Source: Actinoplanes italicus (GTDB lineage: Bacteria > Actinomycetota > Actinomycetes > Mycobacteriales > Micromonosporaceae). From it: a stretch of DNA of 64,000 bases. Below, one piece after another: positions 41,441 through 48,290 of the stretch (position 1 is the stretch's first letter; each line of letters begins with the position of its first letter). The stretch is from contig NZ_PVMZ01000020.1 in assembly GCF_003001815.1 (NCBI RefSeq), positions 1 through 64,000 of the forward strand, read 5' to 3'. The translations under genes were made by a program, and so were the position numbers. The notes under the pieces are model-generated. The model ran no database searches. It saw nothing but the letters and a program-made list of their open reading frames with translations, and was not told the DNA's origin.

Positions 41441-41872
41441 CTAGGCCAGACGTTGTGTGATATGTCCCAGCCACCGGGAGATGACGGCCAGTTCCGCGTC
41501 GTCGAAGCCGTCGGACATCTCGGCGTTGAGCTCCCGTACCACCGACCTCGCCATGGCCACCGCCTCCCGGCCGGCCGGTGTCAGCGACAGCCGTACCGCC
41601 CGGGCGTCGCCCGCGTCCGGCGTCTTCGCCACGAACCCGGCCTTCTCCAACCGGCTGACCAGGCCACTGATCCCGGACGGTGACGCGCACAGGGCCGCCG
41701 CCACGTCACCGACCAGGGCGTCGTCGTGGCTCGCCAGGTGGAACAGCACGCCCGCTCCGGCCGCGCCGATGCCGCTGTCACCGGAGCGCGCGTCGATCCA
41801 GCGCCGCGTCGAACGCTCGGCGGTCATCAGGTCGAAGACGAGGCGGTTGTTCACGCGCTTCTGACGGTCCAC
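41441..41872 (-). CDS. MarR-family transcriptional regulator
   Basis: The 143-residue protein has the MarR winged helix: FHLASHDDALVGDVAAALCASPSGISGLVSRLEKAGFV, then the wing DARAVRLSLTPAGREA (positions about 45-100). Such regulators bind palindromes and respond to small phenolic or drug-like ligands. It lies 4 bases after the alpha/beta hydrolase stop and is co-transcribed with it. A 12-base perfect palindrome at the hydrolase start (42720-42731) is a likely target, which would make the pair autoregulated. Confidence 0.92.
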   Translation of the reverse strand: MDRQKRVNNRLVFDLMTAERSTRRWIDARSGDSGIGAAGAGVLFHLASHDDALVGDVAAALCASPSGISGLVSRLEKAGFVAKTPDAGDARAVRLSLTPAGREAVAMARSVVRELNAEMSDGFDDAELAVISRWLGHITQRLA

Positions 41873-41876
41873 GGGC

Positions 41877-42734
41877 CTATCGTGTCGCGTTGGCCACCTG
41901 CTTCTGCAACCAGGTCAGCAGTTCCGGCCAGAGTGTCTCGCGGGAACTGCGGCGCATGAATCCGTGGTGACCGATCCGGGTCACGCCCGCGTCGGCCGGA
42001 GTGAAGGTGCGGCGCTCGACGGGCGCGTTCACGAGCCGCTCGGCGAGCCGGTCGACCTGCGCGGGCGTCGCCCACGGGTCGTCGCTCAGGCTGATCGCCA
42101 GCACCGGCTGCGTGACGCCCGCGGCCCGCTCGGCGGCATGCATCTCCGGGTCGTCGAAAAGGTAGTTCGGCAGCTTCCCCCAGCCGGACCACTGCCGCAC
42201 GGCGGCCACCGAGATGTCCTCGCCGAGCCCGAGGCGGCGTGCCGGGACATAGCCGAGAAGCCCGGCCAGGGCCGGACCGATCAAAGACAGCACCAGGCGT
42301 ACGCGCAGACGCTCCACCCGGTCGGGAATGGCGGCCATCGACGCCAGGTGCGACGCGACCAGCACGAACGCGGTCAGCTCCGGCCCGCCGCGCCCGAGGG
42401 TCAGCGCATGCCCGCCCACGCTGTGCCCGACGGCGAGCTGCGGCAGCCCCGGGAACCGCTCGGCGGCCCACGCCGTCAAGGCCGGCACGTCCCGCTCGAT
42501 CCAGTCCCGCATGCCGACGTCCCGGTGGTCGCGCGGCGAGCCGGACCGGCCGGTGCCCCGGTAGTCGTAGGTGATCGCGGCCATCCGGTTCTCCGCCAGG
42601 AATGTCGCGAACCCGGTGTAGAACCCGGCCGGCGTCGCCGTCGCCGGATGAACGACCACCACCGCGACCGGCTCCTCGCCGGATTCGAAGAGATTCCCGG
42701 CGAGCCCGCCGACGTCGATCGAACTAGTTCGCAT
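41877..42734 (-). CDS. Alpha/beta hydrolase
   Basis: The 285-residue cytoplasmic hydrolase has an oxyanion-type segment VVVVHPATATPAGFY, the nucleophile elbow GHSVGG, an acid in the SLSDDPWATPAQ region and a catalytic His in RIGHHGF. It resembles the serine aminopeptidase S33 / YheT-like hydrolases. The ATG at 42734 is preceded by an AT-rich promoter-like stretch (TTACTTTATATCG on the minus strand). It is the first gene of the pair with the MarR regulator, so it probably inactivates or processes the regulator's ligand. The substrate is unknown. Confidence 0.88.
   Translation of the reverse strand: MRTSSIDVGGLAGNLFESGEEPVAVVVVHPATATPAGFYTGFATFLAENRMAAITYDYRGTGRSGSPRDHRDVGMRDWIERDVPALTAWAAERFPGLPQLAVGHSVGGHALTLGRGGPELTAFVLVASHLASMAAIPDRVERLRVRLVLSLIGPALAGLLGYVPARRLGLGEDISVAAVRQWSGWGKLPNYLFDDPEMHAAERAAGVTQPVLAISLSDDPWATPAQVDRLAERLVNAPVERRTFTPADAGVTRIGHHGFMRRSSRETLWPELLTWLQKQVANATR
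42720..42731. promoter_or_regulatory. Perfect palindrome at the start of the hydrolase-MarR operon
   Basis: CGAACTAGTTCG overlaps codons 2-5 of the hydrolase gene and is followed by GCATGC around the start codon. Such perfect 12-base palindromes near the start of a MarR operon are typical operator candidates. The MarR gene is in the same operon. Confidence 0.45.
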
Positions 42735-42783
42735 GCGATATAAAGTAACCGACCGGCCGGACGGTCCGCTACGGTGGTCGCCC

Positions 42784-43326
42784 GTGACCCCCCGATGGCG
42801 GCGCCTGGCCGTGTTTCCCCTGGTAGCAGCCCTGCTCGCAGGTTGCGTGCGTTTCGTGCCCCTCCAGGTCGGCGACGACCCCTGCGCCGAGCGGGAGGGC
42901 GCTGAGGCCACCGCGCCGGAACGGATCGCGATCGAGCCCGACGAGTTCCAGGCCCGGCACGTCGGGCACACCGCCGACGGCCGCCAGTTCTTCCTCACCA
43001 CGCCGTTCGAACCCGGCGCCCGCGAATTCGTGGCGCTGTATCTTTTCCGGGCGGACGGTTCGTTCGCCGAGGCGCGGATCGACGCGTTCACCGATGGCGA
43101 GCAGGCGGCCGCTGACCGGGCCCACCGCGACCGCCTGCGCGAGCTCGGCGAGGTGACCCACGACCGGATCTCGGTCGCGCCGTTCTCGGTGGAGCGCTTC
43201 GGCACGACGTTCGGGCTGATCAGCGCACCGCCGGAAACCGAGGACGACGTCTGGTGGGTCACCGCCGAGCCCGGCGACTACATGGCGTTCTCGCCGCCGT
43301 GGGACTGCGGGATCTACGACACCTGA
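42784..43326 (+). CDS. Small lipoprotein of unknown function
   Basis: The 180-residue precursor has a lipoprotein signal peptide ending in LLAGC (Cys21). The mature part is Glu/Asp-rich and has strands such as GRQFFLTTPFEPGAREFVALYLFRAD-type stretches (positions about 70-95) and a Trp-rich end (DDVWWVTAEPGDYMAFSPPWDCG). I do not recognise a family. GTG at 42784 starts the signal peptide; the frame also runs 51 bases further upstream without a good start context. It is divergent from the hydrolase-MarR operon and 13 bases from the Mth938-like gene downstream. Confidence 0.8.
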   Translation: MTPRWRRLAVFPLVAALLAGCVRFVPLQVGDDPCAEREGAEATAPERIAIEPDEFQARHVGHTADGRQFFLTTPFEPGAREFVALYLFRADGSFAEARIDAFTDGEQAAADRAHRDRLRELGEVTHDRISVAPFSVERFGTTFGLISAPPETEDDVWWVTAEPGDYMAFSPPWDCGIYDT

Positions 43327-43339
43327 GTGGGGGAGCATC

Positions 43340-43705
43340 ATGGCGAAGTCACCGAGGATCGCATCAGTCTCGTGGGGGCGGATGGAGGTCGAGGGCCTCG
43401 ATGCGGGCAAGGACTTCAAGCTCTACCCGGGCGGTGGCCGGCCGTGGGACTGGCGGGAGACCGGCACCGGGCACAGCCCCGGCATCCAGCCCGCCGACGT
43501 CCAGGAGCTGCTCGACAACGGCGCGACCGTGGTCGTCCTGTCCCGTGGCATGGAACGCCGTCTCGGCATCGACCCGGCCACCCTGGCGTTCCTGCGCGAG
43601 CGGGACGTCGAGGTGCACGAGGCGGAGACCACCGAGGCCGTCCGTCTCTACAACGAACTGGCCGAGACGCGGCAGGTGGGCGGCCTCTTCCACTCCACCT
43701 GCTGA
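43340..43705 (+). CDS. Mth938-like domain protein
   Basis: The 121-residue protein has the Mth938 fold pattern: SWGRMEVEGLDAGKDFKLYPGG near the start (positions about 11-32), RPWDWRETGTGHSPGIQPADVQELL, ATVVVLSRGMERRLGIDP and a final ETTEAVRLYNELAETRQVGGLFHSTC-type end. Proteins of this family are small single-domain proteins whose biochemical role is poorly known. It starts 13 bases after the lipoprotein stop and is probably co-transcribed with it. Confidence 0.9.
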   Translation: MAKSPRIASVSWGRMEVEGLDAGKDFKLYPGGGRPWDWRETGTGHSPGIQPADVQELLDNGATVVVLSRGMERRLGIDPATLAFLRERDVEVHEAETTEAVRLYNELAETRQVGGLFHSTC

Positions 43706-43720
43706 GCCGGGCTCCCCGGC

Positions 43721-43754
43721 CCGCCCGCCTCTTTGGTCCGCCCGCCTCTTTGGT
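43721..43754. repeat. 17-bp tandem duplication
   Basis: CCGCCCGCCTCTTTGGT occurs twice back to back (43721-43737 and 43738-43754), followed by a partial CCGCCCGCT. It sits between the Mth938-like gene and L-rhamnose mutarotase and has no inverted repeat of its own. It is a simple local duplication. Confidence 0.9.
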
Positions 43755-43842
43755 CCGCCCGCTCCTGATTCATCCGTTCCTGGTTCATCGAGCCCTTTGA
43801 GCCACCTGAGCCGCTGGGTGGCCGGCTGCCCATCCGTTGCGT

Positions 43843-43856
43843 TGAAACGTTATTCC
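43843..43856. promoter_or_regulatory. Possible LacI-type operator upstream of rhaM
   Basis: TGAAACGTTATTCC resembles half of the LacI-family palindrome TGAAACGTTTCA and lies 59 bases upstream of the mutarotase start. Rhamnose genes in actinobacteria are often under LacI-type control. The second half-site is poor, so this is only a candidate. Confidence 0.35.
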
Positions 43857-43914
43857 CATCCGGGGCGTGGGACGGCAGGATGGCGGGGAGCCGCCGTGAC
43901 CGAGGAGTAGCCGG

Positions 43915-44253
43915 ATGACGTACGTGTGCTTCACCCTGCAGGTCGACCCGTCGAAGCTGGACGCCTACCGGGAGGCCCACGCCGCCGTCTGGCCGGAGAT
44001 GCTGCGGGCCCTGGCCGCGACGGGCTGGCGCGACTACCGGCTGTTCCTCCGCCCGGACGGCCTGCTGGTCGGCACTCTGCAGACCGACGACTTCGCCGCC
44101 GTCCAGGAGGCCATGGCCCGGACCGAGGTCAACGCCCGCTGGCAGGCCGCTATGGCCGAGTTCTTCCCGACGCTGGGCGAGGCCCGCCCCGACGAGGGCA
44201 TGCTGGTGCTCGACCAGGTCTTTCACCTGGAGGAACAGCTCGACCGCCTCTGA
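43915..44253 (+). CDS. rhaM: L-rhamnose mutarotase
   Basis: The 112-residue ferredoxin-like protein interconverts the anomers of L-rhamnose. It has the family landmarks CFTLQVDPSKLDAYREAHAAVWPEM with the catalytic His, GWRDYRLFLRPDGLLVG, and a Trp-containing RWQAAMAEFF block. Length is typical for the family. No other rhamnose gene is adjacent in this window, so the gene stands alone as a single-gene transcript, and the region downstream is the second repeat array. Confidence 0.93.
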   Translation: MTYVCFTLQVDPSKLDAYREAHAAVWPEMLRALAATGWRDYRLFLRPDGLLVGTLQTDDFAAVQEAMARTEVNARWQAAMAEFFPTLGEARPDEGMLVLDQVFHLEEQLDRL

Positions 44254-44837
44254 GCCCGCCTCCCCGCGGGCCCGCCCCGCGCGGATCGCACCCACCGAAC
44301 GCCCAGCCGGGGCCGAGCATCCATCACCACCGGGCCGGAGAACGCCACACAAGATCCACAAAGGCAGACCGCCACGCGCGCAGATCACCACGTGGCGGGC
44401 GGCGACGGGGTGCGTGGTGTTTTGTGGCGTGTCTGTGGGTGTAGGTCACCACGTGGCGGGCGGCGACGGGGTGCGTGGTGTTTTGTGGCGTGTCTGTGGG
44501 TGTAGGTCACCACGTGGCGGGCGGCGACGGGGTGCGTGGTGTTTTGTGGCGTGTCTGTGGGTGTAGGTCACCACGTGGCGGGCGGCGACGGGGTGCGTGG
44601 TGTTTTGTGGCGTGTCTGTGGGTGTAGGTCACCACGTGGCGGGCGGCGACGGGGTGCGTGGTGTTTTGTGGCGTGCCTGTGGGCGTAGCTCACCACGCAG
44701 AGGCGGGGGTGACGCCAAAGGCGATAGTCGCGGCGGCGAACAACGCACAGCAGCCGGCCCCGCGAGCCGTCACTGAGTCGCCTGATGGCGGCGGGACTTC
44801 CGTGGCTGACGGTCTCGCGGCCGGACGCGGGGCCGCT
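44254..44837. other. Gene-free stretch containing the second repeat array
   Basis: Apart from the array at 44414-44696 this region holds no gene I can support. Just before the array, 44391-44400 reads GATCACCACG, one end of the repeat palindrome, so a degenerate inverted copy may precede the array. After the array (44697-44837) there is nothing recognisable before the end of the DUF1877 gene. Confidence 0.7.
44414..44696. repeat. Five 61-bp tandem units carrying the 39-bp palindrome-ended repeat
   Basis: Copies start at 44414, 44475, 44536, 44597 and 44658, each a 39-bp element beginning GTGGTGTTTTGTGGCG and ending GGTCACCAC (GCTCACCAC in the last copy). The 22-bp linkers contain GTGGCGGGCGGCGACGGGG. 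The first four units are essentially identical and only the last one differs at four positions, which suggests recent expansion. Ends and length agree with the elements at 1-581 and 8066-8167. Confidence 0.95.
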
Positions 44838-45296
44838 CTACGACCGGTGCACCAGGAGGGGGTCCCCCGCCGCGGCGGCCTCGCCGAACACGGCGGTCAG
44901 GCGTGTGTAGTTGTCCTCCAGGTAGGAGAGCGCCCACTCGGCCTCCCACAGGTCCTCCGGGTAGACGCCGATCGACTCCATCAGCGCCCGGTCGTAACCG
45001 CCGGCCAGGGCGGTGAAGGGCGTGGCCGCCAGGAACCCGGCGGCCGTCGCCACGTCCCCGGCCGTCAGCAACCGCACCGGGTGAGCCTCGGTGAGCGGCT
45101 CGCCACCGTTGATCACGTCGACGGGCGCGTCCAGGTCGAGCAGCAGGAAGTGCAGGCCGGCCCAGGCGCGGTCGATGTGACTGCCGGGCAGGCCGCCGAG
45201 ATGCTCGAGAGCCGCCAGGACGTCGGAGTCGAGCAGTCGTCGCAGCTCGTCGAGCTGTTCGGGAGTCGGACGCGAGTAGTAGGTGACCACGCTCAT
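44838..45296 (-). CDS. DUF1877 family protein (YfbM-like)
   Basis: The 152-residue protein opens MSVVTYYSRPTPEQLDELRRLL and contains DRAWAGLHFLLLDLDAP, VINGGEPLTEAHPVRLLTAGDV and a late YPEDLWEAEWALSYLEDNYTRL, the pattern of the DUF1877/YfbM family. The function is unknown. Bacterial members are widespread accessory proteins. ATG at 45296 is the natural start; the frame extends further upstream but has no family match there. Its 3' end lies 142 bases from the repeat array. Confidence 0.9.
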   Translation of the reverse strand: MSVVTYYSRPTPEQLDELRRLLDSDVLAALEHLGGLPGSHIDRAWAGLHFLLLDLDAPVDVINGGEPLTEAHPVRLLTAGDVATAAGFLAATPFTALAGGYDRALMESIGVYPEDLWEAEWALSYLEDNYTRLTAVFGEAAAAGDPLLVHRS

Positions 45297-45447
45297 CGCC
45301 GGATTGTGCCCGAGAGCCTGCCGTCGATGGGGCGGCCGTCTCAGGGAACGGACAGCGAAGGTACAGGTCAGGGCTGGATGCGGGCGCTTACTCTGGAATC
45401 CGGACGGCGCGCCGCACTCGCGTGCCGGGCAGCGGAGGAGACCTGCG

Positions 45448-45693
45448 GTGGGGTTCGTCAAACGGTTCGTGCTCTCGATGGTCGCGTCGAAACTTCAGCG
45501 GATGTCCCACGGCCGGCACAACCCGGCGGTCGACGGCCTGTTGCGCGAGGTCAACCACCGGATCGCCCGCCAGCACGGCTACCACCACCCGGGCGCCTAC
45601 GGTCACCCCGGCGCCTACGGTCACCACGGCCACTACCGTCATCACGGGCACTACCGGCACCACGGCCACTACCGCCGCCGCCGCTGGTTCTAG
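45448..45693 (+). CDS. Small His/Tyr/Arg-rich protein
   Basis: The 81-residue product starts with GTG at 45448, preceded by GGAGGAG. The first 43 residues form a basic helical-looking part (VKRFVLSMVASKLQRM, VDGLLREVNHRIARQHG). The C-terminus is built of short repeats: two of HPGAYG, then three of HHGHYR, ending RRRRWF. A His-rich tail like this often binds metal ions or nucleic acid. There is no signal peptide. I do not recognise the family. The gene stands between a DUF1877 gene (divergent) and an ABC exporter operon, with a Shine-Dalgarno-covering hairpin in between. Confidence 0.75.
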   Translation: MGFVKRFVLSMVASKLQRMSHGRHNPAVDGLLREVNHRIARQHGYHHPGAYGHPGAYGHHGHYRHHGHYRHHGHYRRRRWF

Positions 45694-45706
45694 CCTCCGG
45701 TGGCAT

Positions 45707-45745
45707 GCCTCCTTCACTCTGGAGCCTCAGAGGAGTGAAGGAGGC
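45707..45745 (+). promoter_or_regulatory. Stem-loop that buries the ribosome site of the ABC ATPase gene
   Basis: Perfect 13-bp arms GCCTCCTTCACTC (45707-45719) and GAGTGAAGGAGGC (45733-45745) enclose a 13-base loop. The 3' arm contains the GGAGG ribosome site of the gene starting at 45751. The structure can terminate the small upstream transcript or hide the ribosome site. Confidence 0.65.
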
Positions 45746-45750
45746 GAGCG

Positions 45751-46662
45751 ATGGCCGCCATATCGATCTCCGGTCTGGTCAAACGTTTCGGCCGGACCAC
45801 CGCGCTCGACGGTCTCGACCTGACCGTCGGCGAGGGCGAGGTGCACGGTTTCCTCGGGCCCAACGGCAGCGGCAAGACCACCACCATCCGCGTCCTGCTG
45901 GGCCTGCTGCGGTCCGACGCCGGTTCGGTGCGACTGCTCGGCGGTGATCCGTGGAAGGACGCGGTCGCCCTGCACGGGCGGCTCGCCTACGTTCCCGGCG
46001 ATGTCACCCTCTGGCCGGGCATCACCGGCGGCGAGGTGATCGACCTGCTGGGCCGCCTGCGAGGTGAACGGCATCGGGCCCGGCGCGACGAACTGCTGGA
46101 CCGCTTCGACCTGGACCCGTCGAAGAAGGCCCGCGCCTACTCCAAGGGCAACCGGCAGAAGGTCGCCCTGGTCGCGGCCCTGGCCTCGGACGCCGAACTG
46201 CTGCTGCTCGACGAACCGACCTCCGGGCTGGACCCGCTCATGGAGGCCGAGTTCCAGCGCTGCGTCCGGCGGGTACGCGAGGAGGGCCGCACGATCCTGC
46301 TCTCCAGCCACATCCTGGCCGAGGTGGAGGCGCTCTGCGACCGGGTCAGCATCGTCCGGCTGGGTCGCACCGTCGAGTCCGGCACCCTGGCCGAGCTGCG
46401 GCATCTCACCCGTACCTCGATTTCGGTGGAGACCGTCCGGCCGATCACCGGGCTGTCCGGGGTGCACGACGCGGTGGTCGACGACCGGCACGCCCGGTTC
46501 GACGTCGACGACACCCAGCTGGAGCCGGTGATGCGGCAGCTCGCGGCCCTCGGTGTGCGCAGCCTGACCAGCACCCCGCCCACGCTGGAGGAGATGTTCC
46601 TACGCCACTACGGGCCCGGGAACGGGGCCGCGGACGGGACGGGGAACGGGGACGGGCGATGA
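45751..46662 (+). CDS. ABC transporter ATP-binding protein (ABC-2 type exporter)
   Basis: The 303-residue ATPase has Walker A LGPNGSGKTTT, a signature region YSKGNRQK (in place of LSGGQ), Walker B LLLLDEPTSGLDP and the switch His in SSHIL. The layout is that of DrrA-type ATPases that drive ABC-2 exporters of antibiotics, lipids or polyketides. The C-terminal 80 residues form the usual extra domain of this class. It is coupled to the permease gene by a 4-base overlap. Confidence 0.95.
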   Translation: MAAISISGLVKRFGRTTALDGLDLTVGEGEVHGFLGPNGSGKTTTIRVLLGLLRSDAGSVRLLGGDPWKDAVALHGRLAYVPGDVTLWPGITGGEVIDLLGRLRGERHRARRDELLDRFDLDPSKKARAYSKGNRQKVALVAALASDAELLLLDEPTSGLDPLMEAEFQRCVRRVREEGRTILLSSHILAEVEALCDRVSIVRLGRTVESGTLAELRHLTRTSISVETVRPITGLSGVHDAVVDDRHARFDVDDTQLEPVMRQLAALGVRSLTSTPPTLEEMFLRHYGPGNGAADGTGNGDGR

Positions 46663-48236
46663 CCGGGGCAGGCCTGCTGCTGCGCTTCGACCTGCGCCGG
46701 GACCGGGCGAAACTGCCCTGGTGGATCTTCGGGACCGCGCTCCTGTTCCTCATCCAGTCGACGCAGAGCCAGAACATGTACGGCGACCCGCGGGAACTGG
46801 CCGGGCTGCGCGAGACCATCGGCGCCAACACCGCGGTGGTGGCGATGAGCGGTCCGGCCCAGCTGCTGGAGACGATCGGCGGGGAGGTCGTCTTCGAGAT
46901 CTTCGGGTTCGCCGCGATCGTGGTCGCGCTGATGAACATGTTCCTGGTCGGCCGGTACACCCGTGGCGACGAGGAGACCGGCCGGGCCGAACTGGTGCTC
47001 GCGGCGCGGGTCGGGCGTCGTGCTCCGGTCGGCGCGGCGCTGCTGCTCGCCCTGCTCGCCGACGTGGTCACCGGCGCCTTGGTGTTCGCGGTGCTGGCCG
47101 GCACCGGCCTGCCGGTCGGTGGATCGCTGCTGGTGGCGGCGGCCATCACCGGGCTCGGGCTGCTGTTCGCGGCCCTGACCGCGCTGGCCGCGCAGGTCTT
47201 CGAGCACGCCCGCGCCGTCTACGGTGCGGTCGGCCTGTTCCTCGGCGCGGCCTGGACGGCGCGGGCAGCCGGTGACGCCGCGGACAGCGGCCTGGTCTGG
47301 GTGTCCCCGATCGGCTGGGGGCAGCGCACCCTGCCGTACGTCGCGGACCGCTGGTGGCCGGTGCTGCTCCTGCTGGTCACGGCCGTCCTGTTGGTGGTGG
47401 CCGCGCTGGCGCTACTGGATCGGCGTGACCTGGGTGACGGGCTGGTCCGGTCGCGGCCCGGACGCCCCTACGCGTCGCGGGCGCTGGGTTCGGCCACCGG
47501 GCTGGCCTGGCGGTTGCAGCGAGGCTCGCTGGCGGGCTGGGTGGTGGGCGTGGCGCTGCTCGGGGTGGCGTACGGCTCGATCGGCGACAGCATCGAGCAG
47601 TTCGTGGCCGACAATCCCGAGGTGACCGCGTACCTGCCCGGTGGGGCGGACCGGATCGTCGACGCGTACCTGGCGCTGACGGTCACCGTGGGCGCGCTGC
47701 TGGCGGCCGCGTTCGGGGTGTCGGCGGCGCTGCGGGCGCGGGCCGAGGAGACGTCCGGGCGGGCCGAGCCGATCCTGGCCACCACCACGAGCCGGACGGC
47801 CTGGCTGGGCAGTCATCTGACGGTCGCGCTGGCCGGCAGCGGTCTGGTGCTGCTCGCCGCCGGTCTCGGGGAGGGGCTCGCGTACGGCCTGACGGTCGGC
47901 GATCCCGGTCAGGCGTTCCGGATGGCGGGCGCGGCGCTGGTGTACCTGCCCGCGGTCTGGGCGGTCGTCGCCGTGGCGGTCCTCGGCATCGGCTGGGCGG
48001 CGCGGGCCGCGGCGGTCGCCGGCTGGACGGCGCTGGGGTACTGCGCCGTGGTGGAACTGTTCGCCGACTCCTTCGACCTGCCCGGCTGGGTGCAGCGCGC
48101 GTCTCCGTTCGTACATCTGCCGGAGGCTCCGCTGGAGGCCGTGACCGCGCCACCGCTGCTGATCGTCACCGCCGTGGCCGCCGCCCTGACCCTGGCCGGT
48201 CTTGCCGGATTCCGCCGACGTGACGTGGGCTACTGA
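46659..48236 (+). CDS. ABC-2 type permease
   Basis: The 525-residue integral membrane protein has about twelve hydrophobic segments arranged in two similar halves, as in the large actinobacterial ABC-2 permeases that work with a DrrA-type ATPase. The opening LLLRFDLRRDRAKLPWWIFGTALLFL is typical. The ATG overlaps the ATPase gene stop by 4 bases. It exports an unknown compound. No biosynthetic genes lie nearby, so self-resistance or lipid export are both possible. Confidence 0.93.
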   Translation: MTGAGLLLRFDLRRDRAKLPWWIFGTALLFLIQSTQSQNMYGDPRELAGLRETIGANTAVVAMSGPAQLLETIGGEVVFEIFGFAAIVVALMNMFLVGRYTRGDEETGRAELVLAARVGRRAPVGAALLLALLADVVTGALVFAVLAGTGLPVGGSLLVAAAITGLGLLFAALTALAAQVFEHARAVYGAVGLFLGAAWTARAAGDAADSGLVWVSPIGWGQRTLPYVADRWWPVLLLLVTAVLLVVAALALLDRRDLGDGLVRSRPGRPYASRALGSATGLAWRLQRGSLAGWVVGVALLGVAYGSIGDSIEQFVADNPEVTAYLPGGADRIVDAYLALTVTVGALLAAAFGVSAALRARAEETSGRAEPILATTTSRTAWLGSHLTVALAGSGLVLLAAGLGEGLAYGLTVGDPGQAFRMAGAALVYLPAVWAVVAVAVLGIGWAARAAAVAGWTALGYCAVVELFADSFDLPGWVQRASPFVHLPEAPLEAVTAPPLLIVTAVAAALTLAGLAGFRRRDVGY

Positions 48237-48290
48237 GGCACCATGGGGCCAAGGGGTCAGCGTCGCCGCCGGGGTGCCGATAGGTAGCAG

